DNA of 64,000 bases from Delphinapterus leucas (Eukaryota > Chordata > Mammalia > Artiodactyla > Monodontidae). A model generated the notes under the pieces. That model was given only the letters and a program-made list of their open reading frames with translations, was not told the DNA's origin and made no database searches. The position numbers and the translations under genes were made by a program. How positions within the stretch are numbered: position 1 is the stretch's first letter; the number at the start of each line of letters is the position of its first letter. The stretch spans positions 40,093,503-40,157,502 of the forward strand of contig NW_022098036.1 of the NCBI RefSeq assembly GCF_002288925.2, in the 5' to 3' direction. Shown here piece by piece: positions 1 to 13,859 of this stretch.

Positions 1-1944
1 CAGTTGAGGGCTAGCCTTTAGGAGTATGGTAATTAAAGGTCAAGTAAATTTGCACAGAGAGTTAGGTCAAGAGATGTAGAGGTAGGGGAAAGTCCCTTCC
101 ACTTGCTTCAGTTTTCTTAGTGGAGTAGAAATCACAGTCAACAGGTTAAGATGAGTATGAGGAAAGAAGTGTTGGAGATTTGAGGCAAGAAGATTTAGAA
201 TAATCATTTTAGTCTTATTAATGAACTAGGAAAATGTAGTATGATTTCTAGACAGTATGAAGGACCTGCTAGTGAAAAGTGATCCTAAATTTAAGGTGAA
301 GTTAGTCAGCATTGATTTGGATTTTTTTTCTCTAGCTGCATTCAGTTGCAAGTGGGCAAACATTGAGCAGGTTAGAGTTTGATTTAACATAGGTGGTGCT
401 TTATCCAACTGATCATAATGAATCAAGACTGGGACAAAGGAGTGGATGGTATCTGCTAGTGAGAGATTATCACTGATCGTTAGAAGGGCTTTAGAATGTC
501 ATACCAGCTTAAAGATAAGACATATTTTTAGCATTTTTAGATTTCATCAATTCTAAGTTTTATGGTATTCCCTAGCAGGACAGTAAAAACACAAAGTTTT
601 ATGTGAACCTTTTCCTTTTGTGGTTCTAGAAAAGGTGCTTTTATTCTCTGCTAGTCTTTAAACTGCAACATTTGAAAACCACAGTCCTTTATTATCAATA
701 AATGTATTAGGATGTGGGCTTCTCTAGAACAGCAAAACGTTAAAAAAAATTAAAATTAAAGAAGCAGTAATGTTAAATTATCCCTGAACGCACATTATTT
801 AGTTCCTCATTAACTTAATTGTTTTCCAGTAAAAGTGAAATGTGCAATATGCAAATTAAATAATATTACATGTCAGAGTTTGAAAGAAATATTCATTTAA
901 CATTGGAAGAGGTTTTCTTTCCCCAGGAAATCTTGTTCATTTATTTTGCAAGAATTTTTGTTTGTCGCTATTTGTTCAAAACATAATACAATTGTGAGAC
1001 CCAGTGCCTGCTGGCAAAGTTGGAATAGCTGTCAGCAGGAAATGGCAAACTAATAATAAGTGCTGGTAAAATATTTATATTATAGTTTACTAGGAAGCTG
1101 AATGTAGTTTTGTATTTCATTAGTGCTCGGAGCAATACATAGTAACATAGTTGTGCTCCAAAATAAGTGGATAGAATTCTAAATACTATAGTAACTTATC
1201 AACTATCTGCTGGGAAGAGAAAGAATTAATAATAATAAAGCCTTTTACAAGTTGAAATTTAAGAAATTTTAAACGAGGTCCATAGGGCAGTAATTAGCAG
1301 CATCTCACATTCAGTGTTATTGGACACTAGGCTGCTGGATCAACCACTTCTCTATGAGGCCTAGTAATTTAGCTCTGGCTCATAATTTTCAATAACAGAG
1401 CTATTCAAGAGGGAGGGGTGGTCCTAAACCACCAGAGGACTCAGAAGTATGGTGATGTTCAAGTACAACACTATGTTTATGTACTCCCCAAAGTGTATCA
1501 AAGCTCAGATCCAGAGAAATAAAAGAAAAGTCAAACAAAACAAGCATTAGACTACGTAAAATAAGGTATGGACAAGGCAAACAGGTGAGGCATTGTTTAG
1601 GTGGCTAAGGTAGATCAATATCTATTCTTGCAAGCCAGGAATCCTGCCTGCTTTCCTCTGGCGCTCTGCAGATCATCTTACGGCTTGCAGACAGACTGTC
1701 GCCTAAACCCAACTGACAGACAACTTATTTCACCCCTGTAAAAATCATACCCATCTTCTTTCTTTGTGGTTCACTGAGGGGAGAAAAAAAATATAACTGC
1801 CAAAATAAAATAATTACCAGATTGGTTTTACCACACTTTAACATCCTTTTTCATTCACCTACTTATAAAAGAGTGGTTCCTAATTTCTCTTTCATATATA
1901 ATTTTAATCTACTCAATAAAAGGTAAGTATATTGTGAGGATAAC

Positions 1945-1974
1945 AGTGTGTGCGTGTGTGTGTATGTGTATGTT
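1945..1974. repeat. (TG)n-rich microsatellite, imperfect
   Basis: This is an interrupted run of TG dinucleotides with CG and TA interruptions. It is a simple repeat with no coding meaning. Confidence 0.7.
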
Positions 1975-1995
1975 GAGGTGGCCAAATTTATCCAA

Positions 1996-2070
1996 ATAGT
2001 AAACACGTGTAAAGTGTCTTGCACAGAATAATCACTCAATAATTATTAGCTATTATCATTATTCCTATCA
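1996..2070 (+). mobile_element. MIR SINE fragment, 3' part
   Basis: The stretch resembles the MIR 3' end: a variant of the 'cagtgcctggcacatagtaa' region, then 'actcaataattattagctatt' wording reduced here to a diverged copy. MIRs are old tRNA-derived SINEs shared by all mammals. The fragment is short, so the assignment rests on wording similarity only. Confidence 0.5.
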
Positions 2071-3187
2071 TAATTTTTAAAACGTTAACAGAGGGATGCA
2101 CAAAGAATCAATTAGAAACTCAGGAAATAGACGTTTATAATTGTAATTCATAGGCTAAAGAGGTAATACTTCAGTAATTTTGAAAACATTTAACAAGCTC
2201 ATGATAGCTGAATTTTGAGTAAATAACAGAAAATCAGATTATGTTTTGTGACATAGTACCATCAGTTTTCATTCTTCTGACAAACTACAAGTTGAGGCAT
2301 AACTATTAGTCATCTTAGCTTTCCCATATGTTTTAGTTCTGATGGGAAAATCAAAACCAAATATGTTTTCTCAAAAATAAGTATTATACTTTTGTTATGG
2401 CAAAAATAACCAAAATATAAAACCCGTCTTCTGGCTCTATAGGACTTTAAAAAATTATTCAAACTTCCTTGCAAATTGAGCATTATAGAAAATGTTTACT
2501 TTACATATATAATTATTATTGTGTTATTGTTTTTCACTTCATAAGTTTAACCAAAAAGTTAGGAGAATGCCTTCACTGTAGTAAAAGCAATAGTAATTGC
2601 TATAATAAAAGCTTTGTGTAAAGGAGAAATTACAACAAAGGCTACTTAACAAAATAACAAAATATAAAAAGTTTGCACAATCCTCCTAATTCTGCTTTGG
2701 CAAAAGGAAGACATTTTGTATGTTTTACTCCTGAGTGTAGCATTTACTGAGTTGTAATTTTTCATATGTGTACAGTAACTTACAGATTTCATCTTATCCA
2801 GATTTTTATATTAAAAGCCATCCTGCTTTTTTTCACCCTCTGGGTTGACTAATGAAAGGAGTGACAATTTTAATAAAATATTAAAATACCAAAGTCAAGA
2901 CAAATCCTTATTTTAGTGTTTGTAGGGATTTTGTCTTAATCTTGAAAGTGGAAAAGGTCATATTTTGTAGGCTGGCCCATATCATATCTCTGAGTAATAA
3001 GAATATGTCTTTTCATCACTGCTACAGTTTTCTGCTTACCTCTTTATGGTGGAAGAAATGTAATTTACTTGTCAGATTGAAATGTTTGATATAAATTCTT
3101 ATCCTACCTTTTGAACTAGCATTTCTGAAACACTGCATTGTAAACAAATGGCATGTTTAATTAAACAACTACTTTACTACTAACTGA

Positions 3188-3333
3188 ACAAGAGAGTATG
3201 ATTATATTAATTTAATAGAAAGCCATGTGACTAGAATTTAAAGAAACCATTTTTAATTCAGCAAGAATATATGATTATACTAATTTAAAATCAAGACACG
3301 TAATTGGAATGTAAACAAAATCTTTTAAGTTCC
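3188..3333. repeat. Degenerate tandem duplication, period about 73 bp
   Basis: The segment starting near 3189 (caagagagtatgattatatt) recurs about 73 bp later near 3262 (caagaatatatgattatact). Similarity continues through a 'gaatttaaa/gaatgtaaa' block. The two copies are clearly diverged, so the duplication is old. It has no coding potential. Confidence 0.45.
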
Positions 3334-6300
3334 TGTCTTCAGGATATCAAGAGAGTTTTCTTTTAAAAGTTAAAACTAACATGGTTTAGAAGATTTTAGT
3401 TTACATTAAAATTTCTTCTGTAACTTACTAATAAATTTAAAAGTCAATTGATAGTTTACTATGATGCTAAAAACTCATTTTAAATATAAACAATTGTGAT
3501 TTTCCAAGGGATTCATTTTATTGATACTTTTCTATAGGATTGATTTTTTCACAGCTACAGGTTAGCAATTCTGAAAGATACTATCTCTGTTCTAACAAGA
3601 ATGAAAATATGGTGAGGTAAATTTAGCTGAATAACTAGGCATACTATAATGTACATGATTACACATGTGCATATGCATGTGTGTTTATGTGTGTGTATAT
3701 AAATATATATATTTAATATATGTCTATAATTTTTGAAAGCCAAGGATTAATTTTGCCTTCAAATTTCAAAATATTAAATAGTAGATTTTCTGTAATCATT
3801 CACAGGCATTTGATGCTGAAGGTCAATCCATTTTTACTCATTTGTGCAAACAAAGAAAAATAAAAAATCACTGGGTTCTGACCTAATCAAAGCCATAAAC
3901 TGCTTTTTAAAACATGAATTGTTAGAGTCCTAATTATCTTATTTGTGTTTGTTTAGATAGATAAACAGACGAAACTTTTCTGATCCACATGTGACAATCT
4001 CACCGCTGTCATTTACCTTTCAAGGATCATAGAATTTTTGCTTTTAACACATTCCCTCGAGTACCTACATGTTTTCATTATAAACCAGTAGTTGAGAAAA
4101 CATGTCAGATGCTAAATTCAAAATCCACCATGCAGGAAACATGGGGAAATGTAACAAATGTTTTGGAAGAAAATGTCTTGAAGTCAACTTACATAAAATC
4201 TTTAATGGTTTGACAATGAATTATAATTAGCATTTATGTTACAACTGCAAATGCTAAACAATTTCTGCCTAACTATTATAGGGTTGAAAATATTTTTGTC
4301 AAATATGCATAAAACCTTAAAATATCTACATTCTATAATATAAAAGTTTAGTGATACAAACGCAGAATTTGTAATATCAATTTAAGTTATGAAAAAGGAG
4401 CAAAATAGTTTGAAGTCTAGATCACTTAAACTCTTTTAATACTTAATACATTGTATGACGTCTCATAAAGAATATGTAGTACTCAAGGTAATAATTTCTG
4501 ATATGAATATTCAATAAGTTGCATGTCCAAGTAGACTGAAAACTTAGAAATTCTTCAAGAGGCTCACATTCAATAGAGTAAATTAAATGAAAGCTTTAGG
4601 ATGCTTGTGTAAAGGTTAAAATAACTCAAGTTACTTTCTTAGTAAATGCTTCCTCATCTTCATCAATCATTATTCTAAAGTATTAAGAAAATGATTTATA
4701 TAACACAAACAATATAATCAATGAAATGTTATATGCAAAGATAGATAATGCAAGACAACTGAGTTTTTAATGCATAATACTTAAAATATTTAATCATGGC
4801 TTTGTATGACTACACACAATAATTTATTTCTATTTAATAAAATAAAGCTGCTTTTTTTACTTTTTTAATGTGTAGTTGCAAACATTTTCTCTCACAGAAT
4901 TGTTCAATTAAATAATACGCATTTCCAGTTAAAGAACTAATGTATTTATGGATATTCATTTTTCAACATTTATTTATTTAATAAAGGCTAAAGTTAGTCA
5001 GGCTAGCATGGAAACAAAAATTATGATGTTATTTTGAACTCTATAACCTTATACAATTTGCAAACAGGTAATTATATGAAAAATTGTAGGATACACTAAA
5101 AAAGCAGTTGGAAAACAACAAATATTTCATGAAAGAATTATTAATTAGTGTTATAACCACTAAAAACAGAAGTATGTGCATGAATATATAATCACCTAAA
5201 GAATGTCAGTCTTTAACTTCATTTAATTAGTAAAATGGTCATTTAAGAATGTCTCAAAAAATAAAAAAAGAATGTCTCACAAACATATCCTTTGATTAAA
5301 CATGAATAATAAGGGATAGTTTGATATCTAATAAAAATAGCAAAATATAAGACCGATTTCATATATGCATATTAGTTATGAGAAAATGTGTAAAATATTT
5401 ATGCCTTCCAAAATGGTATCAGTATAATCAAAAGTACTCTTATTGGAAACGAACCCATTAATATACACAGCCAATCTCTAACAGATTATTGGTATTACTA
5501 AAATGTGAGTGTTGAGTGCTAGTTGCTATCATTTGTGACTTGTTGGATAAAGTGTAAAGTAAGCAGGAAGTTTGAATCTATTTATTTAACCAGGATGAAA
5601 AACACCATCATGAAAACATTAAAAGTCTGTCTTTCGGAGAGTGCCTAGGAATCCATGTGCTAAATGCGTTTTAATATAAGGAAGCCTCTCATCAGTAAAG
5701 TGGAACTTCAGAAAAAGTCATATTTTAGAGTATCATAGCAAAGTTTGCCCTGTGCGTAGGTTACTGTCACAGCAATTCTTCATAGGGAAAATTCTAAAAT
5801 CTAAGGTTGTCAATCTGCTGTTTTTTGAGTACCATAGTCACTTAGAAATAGCAGTTAACAAAATAACCTCTTAAAAGCATTGACTTTTATACTTCATTCT
5901 AACAAAACAATTTACTATTTACTTATTTTACAGTTAATCTCCATGTTAAATCTGAAAGTATGCTCTCAATAACAACTATAATAAAAGAATGTTGGGATAA
6001 TGACACAAGATGATAAAAGCAAGGAAAATGCTCATTTGAGGATAATCTCTTTCACATATACAAGCTTTAAGTAAAAATAAAGTAGGATAAGTGCTCCACA
6101 AAATGTTAACCCAGAGAATTCCTATAGAACAAAATTTATCAAAAAGTGGTAGAAAGCCTTCCTAGACACCAATCCCTGTTGATAAAGGCTTTCTAATGGA
6201 GATACATAGCTCTATAAAATTATGCGCAAATAAATTTTGTAGGCAAAGAGCTCCTCTCCATTTTTAACTAACCGATGAAAAATTAGAGAAGAATCCTAAG

Positions 6301-6419
6301 ACTTAGTTTTGTTGGTGGAAGTGTTTGGTTGGTTGGTAAGGCAGAGATAATGCTATGTGTTCAGCAAACCCATTTCTTATTCCTCCTAAACACAATACTA
6401 ACATATTCTCAAACCTTCC

Positions 6420-6690
6420 CTGCAATTAGGTTGGGCCTAACATGACTGACTTCAGGCCAATGGAATAGGTATTATCTTTTAGAATCCTCAAAAAGCTTTC
6501 CTCCCTCCCTACCCAATGCAGAGTACCAGTGGAGGACTCCAGGGGTCTAGAAGATGGCAGAGCCATTCCTGGGTCCCTGAATGACTGAATGAAACTGGAT
6601 GGAACAAAGACCCACTCCTGCTCTCTACCCGACCCGCAAGGAATATGACATAAAGGAGTAATAAATCTTGATGGTATTAAGCCACGGAGA
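6420..6690 (+). mobile_element. Old LTR-like interspersed repeat fragment (family uncertain)
   Basis: The wording 'gaagatggcagagcc', 'ctgggtccctgaatgact', 'aataaatcttgatggtatt' and 'aagccacggaga' resembles a widespread old mammalian LTR-type repeat that ends in 'gtgttaagccactgaga'. No internal coding region accompanies it. I cannot name the family with confidence; a repeat-library search would decide. Confidence 0.4.
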
Positions 6691-6975
6691 CCTGAGAAAG
6701 GCTAGAAGATTATTCATTCATTTTTTAATCTGTTTCTCAAATATTATGAATAATAAAGAATTAAAGGGGATCAAAATAAAATTTGGTACTTCAGAGGAAA
6801 GCAAAAGTGGTAACTGTACTGGATCTGAATATTACAGTAAGCATAGTTCTTAGAAACTATATGATTTCAAGTATTCTGCAATTGGTCCCTGTCAATGTCT
6901 TGCTTCCCCAATCATGTGCTGAACTTATGTCATCTTATTATGATATTATTATTACTCTTAGTGATAAATGCTTAA

Positions 6976-7165
6976 AGCATTAGCTACCATTCATTTCGTA
7001 CCATACTCCAGGCTGAGTGCTAAGCACTTTATATGAATTATCTCATTTAATTTCAGAGTGACTATATGAGGGAGTTTTGACAATATACTCATTTTACAGA
7101 GGAAACTGATGTGCATAAAAGTAAAGATGATCTCACAGCTAGTAAGTGAGAATTCAAAAAGTCTT
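6976..7165 (+). mobile_element. MIR SINE copy
   Basis: The stretch contains the MIR core and 3' pattern: 'gtgctaagcactttatatg', 'attatctcatttaat', 'catttacagaggaaactga'-type wording and 'cacagctagtaagtgag'. The order and spacing match MIR in the plus orientation. It is diverged, as expected for a repeat of this age, and is non-coding. Confidence 0.75.
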
Positions 7166-10100
7166 TTTGACTCCTATTAATATATAATATTACTTTGAAG
7201 GTAATATTTGGTCCAAACCAATTATTGTTTGATCAACTGTAATTTACTTCAACTACTATCCTTCACACAGAGAATCAGACAGTTGTATTGAATATGTTCA
7301 TTTTGTAGGTCACAGGAAAGACTGACAGGAAGGATTGACCTTAGAAGGTATAATTCTGGATCTGCCCCTCATAGTAGAAACCTTACACTCTGATTTTATC
7401 AACATGCCAAAAATGTATTCATCTATCAAAGGTAGATATACAGTAATCATCAAATCAAAACAGTAATGTTTTGACCCAGAAATCAAATTATTCACTTACG
7501 ATGAATAACTTAAATGAATAGATCTTCATTGAAGGCCTGGGATATAATTACTCACCTAAAGGTAACTGCTGTTATAAGTGAAATATTTGAAATTCATGTG
7601 ATTAGTGTATATTCTAAGAACAAAGATACTTCAGAAGCCAAATAATAATCCAAATATTGCTTGGAAGACATGGATTCAGAAAGAAGATATTTTTGTGGAT
7701 AGAATGTTTAACAGCATCAAGTTTAAAGAGCCTGATATACATTCACAACAGGAATGGCCTTTCATTGGGATTGAAGTCCAATGGAATTGAATCCACTCCC
7801 TCATCTCTGAACCATACTTGCATAGGCTTTGCCTACTTTGCTTCTGGCTTTCCTTTATCTGCTTTCATGGCTAAAATTCTTTCTGCAGATATGTCAATAC
7901 CTTCAATTAGTTTATGTCAAACCCTGCTGCACAGGAATTTGTCTGTTCTTTTAAGATAACTTTGCACACACTCATGCTGATTTGTTTTGTGTTGATCTTG
8001 AAATTTAACAATCGAAAGGCAATCTCATCTTGTATCCTTTATTTCAGATTTCTTGCTAATACCTTTCTATTATAATCTATAAGAACAAAGCACCATGACA
8101 AGAGTTGAAAGAATTAATTCCAGGATAAGATAATGCTCACTGAAAAATCATGGCTATTTGTGAGAAATGAGTGAGAATAAATAATAGCAGCTGTTCTCTT
8201 CTTCTTTCACTTAGGGTAGAAGCAGTATATCCACAGGATTCAGTTAATCATCTTAACCATCTTGATTACTGGGGTAAAGCTCTCCAAACTCTTCCTACAA
8301 GAGGCACCATTTTTCTCTTTATGATGGTACCAAACCCCATACTAAGAACTTTAGCTCTGGGAGGAAGTGTGGCCCAGAATAAATCATAACTGGCATACAA
8401 TGTCAGGGAAAGATGATGCTATGCCACTTGTACCCTGTCAATGAAAAACTAAGCTCGTTCAAGCTTTATGCTGCTATGATGCCATGCATTTCAAGAGCAA
8501 AGTCCAGTGCCGCATTCCTACTGTTCCCTTATCCACCTAGGCAAATGCCAAGAGGAGCAGTTTCCCACAAATAAGTGTGTGGGAGATAGTAAATACAATA
8601 ATAAGGCTAATTAACCTACCAGGGTGCTTCAAGACTGGAATGATTCAGTCAGACAGAAACAAACGATTTTTATTCCTTTATTATTATTTCTTCTTTATCT
8701 GTGGAGTCAGAGGGTGGGAAGAGGACCAAGAATTCAGACATGGGACAGATCTGGATGAACTTCGGAACCTATCTAGTAGTTGGAGTATACTGTAGAAAGA
8801 AGTGTTCCAAAAACAAAAAACAAAAAAGAATGCTGAAGCAACTTTCTCCGGAGATGCATCATGTGCAGGGAGTCCCGGATGCATTTTTGCCTGGATCCAG
8901 CTACTTTTCTTTGAATTGAATTGGAGAACACGTATTTGGAAACTTCTGATTGATAACAGCACACCAATAAATAGATATCCTTTGATTCAAAGTGAACAAT
9001 TGTGCCATCAACCTTCATTGTACTGACCCATGAGAAACCTCTGAAAATAACAACATGGAAAGGACAAGAAAATAGATGATCAGTACAAAAAAGGCAAAAC
9101 TTCTTAATAATAAGAGAGAAATAGACAAAGATAAAAGTTAATTTACAAAAACAATTTTAAACTATATTAATCCTGTATTTGTAATTTTAAAAATTGTTGT
9201 GGTGTTATAGTATACTGTATACTAAATTTTATTTTTATTAGTAGAACTAATTTCATTCATAATGAAAGGAGGGAAATTCCATTAAAGTAAGCATTGTCTA
9301 TGGTGTCATTGTAAAAATTTGATAAGATCTGAATATTCAAGCTATTTCAGTAAAGCAAAAAAGAACACGTGAAAACTTGCTGTGTTTAATTGAGCATATG
9401 CAAAGTTACCCTCCCCAAAAATGATGAGTAAGGAGATTAAAGAAAAAATGTCAAAAGAGTGATTTTAAAAACATTATCTTACAGATCCTAAAAATCTTAC
9501 TCAGTTAAATTACTCAGTTCAGTGCTTAGCCACTGCAAAAGATAAGACACAGCAAACTCACTAGCTGTCACTTGATTCTGCTTAATAACAGTTTCCTATA
9601 GGTAACAACAACCTGAACCATATAAACGGAGAGAAATCAGAAATCAAAAATTCTATAAGGAAAAAGAAATATATTCCAAAGGAAAAAAATGAAAGAAATG
9701 TCTAATTAAACACCTGAAATAAGAGATAATTACTGTACTGTCTGGCAGAAGTAATGAATGGGAAAAAAACCCAGAGCAGATTTAAAGTTTTATTACATCT
9801 TCACTACCACTGAATCATAACTTGAGGTACTTGTCCAAAAATTTTTCTTTTGGACAATGACTTTTGTGGTTTTTAAAAAACACTATAGCTAAATGGTATG
9901 TGCATAAATAAATAACAGACCATTAAACTTTTCCTAAGACGCTTAAAGATTACTTTCAAGAAACAATCTCAATTATAATAGTGGAGGAATCTTCCATTGA
10001 GAATAACATGTTAGTCCTATGTAGTTATACTCTTGAGAGGCAGGATTTGACTTTCAAGTCCTAAAAAGTTATCATCGTGAGGCTCTACTTTAGTCATGTA

Positions 10101-11098
10101 ACAGCAAATTTGATCCATTTTCTTTTCCATTATCTTTTCAAAAGGAATAAAGTACTAGCCATACTCACAATCTTTTCTTTAAATTTATGGGAAACATGGT
10201 GCCCACTGTTCATTATTTGAGTGGGACATTTGGTTTGTCTTGTCTACAATTTAATGGGGTTATACACAAAGATGAAGGCTTTACGATTTTTTTTTCAATC
10301 AAAAGAAACCGTCAGATACTGTGAATTACCTGTCCTGTTTCATAGGTAGCACCTGTATTACTGCCACACATCTGTGGAAGCACAGTATCAGCCAACTGTT
10401 AATCAAGGATCACTTCCCTTCAAAGTGACTGATGATCCACTGTTAAAACAGCTTATAAAAATAACTTCTCCTTCGAAAAGGTGCTTCAGGGTTTTCAGAC
10501 ACATCTCACTGTTCCTGATAGTTTAATGCATGTATGAAAGTTAATTTCTCATTAATATTTAAAGAAGAAATGGCTTCAGAACAAATTTTAAATGATCCAT
10601 TACATTTTAGAAATAAAATACTATTGGCATTATTTTCATTTCGATTACAAGGAATAATAATGTCCAAGATTAAGATTAGCTTTTAAAACTGTTAATGAGC
10701 CCTGGAAATGTGAAAAAGATATGGATTAGGTAGATGTAATGAGATATGATTAAAGGGTGCAGGCACTGAAGGGTGTTGGAGAAATTCTTTTCAGAAAGAG
10801 TATAATTAGTGTCTGATAAAAGTACTTAGTAGATAAGATTTTTGAAGAAGAAAGGTTAAGATAAACACATACTTTATGACAAACCTGCTGAATTTTCCCC
10901 CTTTGGTTCTCTTACAGACTCAATATTATTTTGAAGTTTCATACATAAATAATGTTTGTCGAATACTTGATGCAATTGTATGAGACAATTAGAGTGTTTT
11001 AATTGCCAGACACGAGAGCAGAAAATGTGTTGAAACATCTTATTCCATTTTCAGTGTATATTTCTTTGTTGATTTATGTAATGTAGCTAATAATACGC
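7166..11098. other. Intergenic DNA, no gene recognised
   Basis: Short reading frames (up to about 100 codons, for example 7657-7959 and 8684-8962) overlap each other on both strands. None shows a known domain, conserved motif or codon bias. They are best read as chance frames in unique intergenic DNA or in very old, unrecognisable repeats. The region lies about 20-24 kb beyond the FOXG1 3' end. Confidence 0.5.
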
Positions 11099-11110
11099 AA
11101 CGTACCTTAG

Positions 11111-11326
11111 TTTTTTGTTTTTTGTTTTTTTGCGGTACGCGGGCCTCTCACTGTTGTGGTGTCCTCTCCCGTTGCGGAGCACAGGCTCCGGACGCACAGG
11201 CTCAGCGGCCATGGCTCACGGGCCCAGCCGCTCCGCGGCATGTGGGATCTTCCCGGACGGGGGCACGAACCCGCGTCCCCTGCATCGGCAGGCGGACTCT
11301 CAACCACTGCGCCACCAGGGGAGCCC
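11111..11326 (-). mobile_element. CHR-2-type cetacean tRNA-derived SINE
   Basis: On the minus strand the element starts with 'gggctcccctggtggcgcag', carries an A-box (tggcgcagtggt) and a B-box (gggttcgtgccc), and ends in an A-rich tail, seen as the T-rich run at 11111-11131. An imperfect target-site duplication of about 16 bp flanks it (11099-11114 and 11327-11342). This sequence is characteristic of cetacean genomes and is the main evidence for the source organism. Open frames inside it are not genes. Confidence 0.93.
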
Positions 11327-11683
11327 AACCTACCCTCGTTTTAAACAAACAAATGAACTTCTAAAAAGCAAGCTTTCTGTAAGTTGCTAAGCAACTTCAA
11401 AGGCACATTTTGTTAATTTAATAAATAACATTTAGATGACAAATCCTTAAGGAAGATTTTTAACTCCATTTTATAAAAAGTAGAAAATCCAAGCAGTTAT
11501 CCTTCTGATTTTCCTATTTCTAAGGCCTCAAGGCTAAGAAGAGACACTGCCATTTTCAGAGGTACATTTGACTCACTAAACAAAACATTTCTTCAATCGA
11601 AATTGTTACTATAATAGAAGTTAGGTTCTGGGACTCCTTGTGTAGTTCTCCAGAGTTAGAGCTCAGGCTTCACTCCCACAACT

Positions 11684-11916
11684 GAAGGTTTCTCAATCTC
11701 AGTACAATTGATATTTGGGACCGGCTAATTCACTGTCATGGGGGTCTCTCCTCTGAATTGTAAGATATTTAGTAACATCTATCCCTGGTCTCTACTTACT
11801 AGATGACAGTAGTAGCCCCACAGTTGTTACAACTAAAAATGTCTCCAGACATTGCCAAATGTGCCTGCTGGGGGTGGGGGAGGTGTGTCAAAATCACACC
11901 CAGTTGAGAACCACTG
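11684..11916 (-). mobile_element. MER5A-like hAT-Charlie DNA transposon remnant
   Basis: The right end is the reverse complement of the MER5A terminal wording 'cagtggttctcaac', and the left end is 'ggtttctcaatctca'. Between them are 'atgtctccagacattgccaa' and 'gacagtagtagcccc'-type blocks in the expected order. This is a non-autonomous element with no transposase, about as old as the placental mammal radiation. Confidence 0.75.
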
Positions 11917-12289
11917 AAACTGAATAGTGGGTAAATATGTTAAATGAGAAAGATATCTTGAGCTTTAACTGGTGATGAAGATATCCTGAAATTAGTCACC
12001 ATCAGTCAACACCTAACATCCCCTAGCACTACCAACAATGAAGATTAAAGTGGTAATGCTTATTCCAGTGGTCTGGGGCTCTTACTTTATTCAAGACTCA
12101 TTACTGATTTTATCATTTAAATGTAATTTCCATTGTATAAAAACTGGGGAGAAAGGGCTTAATGATGACTGTCTACAGTCACTCTGTAGTAATGTCCCAT
12201 TCCAGAACTGCACCAAAATCTTTTCTCATACTCTTTCTCCCTCAGTTTTCACTATGCTCAGTTGCTGGCTAGAATCATTTTAAATATAA

Positions 12290-12790
12290 ATCTCCATTTT
12301 AATCATGCCATCCTCTGCTCACAGGGCCACCACAGGTCTCCATCACCTCTACTATCAAATACAAACTCCTCTGCATGATCTTTAAGGTTTCCTACAAATT
12401 ACCACCAAACTCCATCTCATCAAATATCCTTCTCATTCTCCATTTATGCCACCTTTACCCCCCTTGAACACAAACAGCTTGCATTTCCAATCTTTCTATG
12501 TGGCACATTAAGGACAAATTCATTTTCTCCATGAAAGTTTTCCTAATTAATCCTTCCTGTATTTCTTATCAGTATCATATTTCTGTTAAAAGAATGACAC
12601 GACTGCAAATTAATTTGTGAGGCAATTGTTTACTGAATGTTTTCAATATTCCAGACACTGAATACTGCTTAGTAGCTGTTTCTATCAATTTACATTCACA
12701 TTATTTATGCCCAGCTAGATTGTAAGTTCCCAGATGAGAAGAACAGGTCTTATTTGTATCCCTCAGATGCCTATTAATAATGATGCTAAA
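12290..12790 (+). mobile_element. L2 LINE 3' region, diverged
   Basis: The plus strand shows typical L2 3' wording: 'atcctctgctcacagggcc', 'aaatacaaactcctctgcat', 'attaccaccaaactccatc', and further on 'tagattgtaagttcccag' and 'atttgtatccctcagatgcc'. It is an old 5'-truncated copy with no intact reading frame. Boundaries are approximate. Confidence 0.65.
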
Positions 12791-13859
12791 TACACTTTAA
12801 CTTTGATTAGCAATTATAACCTTTCAAATTACTTTCATGGTTATTAGCTTATTGGTTATATATTTTCACTATTTTACAGTCAATGAGAGTGGGACATTAA
12901 ATGCCCTAGGGACTAGTCTATAGATTACACAACTGGTGCTTAGCAGAATATGCATTTAATATATGTTGACTGATTGAATCCAGTCTCACAAGTTCACAAC
13001 TATGAAATTTCTCTCCTGGTTACATAAAGTTCTTATAGCATTTTTTAGAAAATGTTATCGTAAAGAACAAGAACAGTTGAATGATACAGAAGATACAACA
13101 TAGGATTGAATTGTTTGGCAAGGATTAAACTATAACATAGCAGGAAAGCAAAAGAGAAATCTTAGTTTCTGCCTCAAATTAGCTATAAGAGATTAACTTC
13201 ATAAGGCCTTGACCTCTTACCACAGAAAGTGAAACTTAAAAAAAAAAAGCAAAATGGAAAGGAAAAGCCACAAAAGGGCTGATAAACCCCACATTCTAAA
13301 AATCACAGCATTTTATCGCATACGTAAGTTCAAGAAAACACTTTCAATAACTCTTAAGAGATTTCCTCCCACTGTTTGGGGGAGTCCCTAAAAAACATCA
13401 AAATGCCCGTAAAAACCATTTATTTATCAACCTCTCAACTGAATTTAACAGAACACCGGAAGGCAAAAGTCAGCTGCTTTCTGAGGATACCTACTATCCC
13501 TAAGCACCATGTGCCTAGCGGAGCAGCATCATTTATTCAGTAATTCTTTCAGCATTTATTGCATGCCTACTAAGTGCGGACACTGCCCTAGGCCCTTCGG
13601 GAAAACTGGCCTAAATCTCAGTTGCTGATGTGAACGGGTGCGGGGAATTCAGAAAGGGGGGGAGGGGGGTGGGGGGTGGTGATCTGAAAAGACAAAAAAA
13701 AAAATCTTCAATGGGCTTTTTCTCTCAACCTCTGGCCCTCCTCCACTGCGCCCCCCTCCCTCACCCCCAAGTTTAAGGAAGCAAAGAAATTAAAGTCAAA
13801 ATAAAAAGAAATGAATGGAACAGGTAAACTTCCCAACAGCTACGGGAAAGTTATAGAAA

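Larger units (their letters stand above)
1..6419. other. Intergenic AT-rich DNA, no gene
   Basis: No open reading frame of meaningful length and no recognisable exon is visible on either strand. The sequence is strongly AT-rich. It holds a TG-type microsatellite near 1.95 kb, a MIR 3' end near 2.0 kb and a degenerate duplicated segment near 3.2-3.3 kb, each listed separately. The remainder looks like ordinary unique intergenic DNA distal to the 3' side of FOXG1. Regulatory content cannot be excluded from sequence alone. Confidence 0.6.

Noticed and set aside
7300..8965. Cluster of overlapping short frames that could be an old pseudogene
   Set aside because: No frame resembles a known protein, frames on both strands are equally long, and no processed-gene hallmarks such as an A tail with target-site duplication were found.
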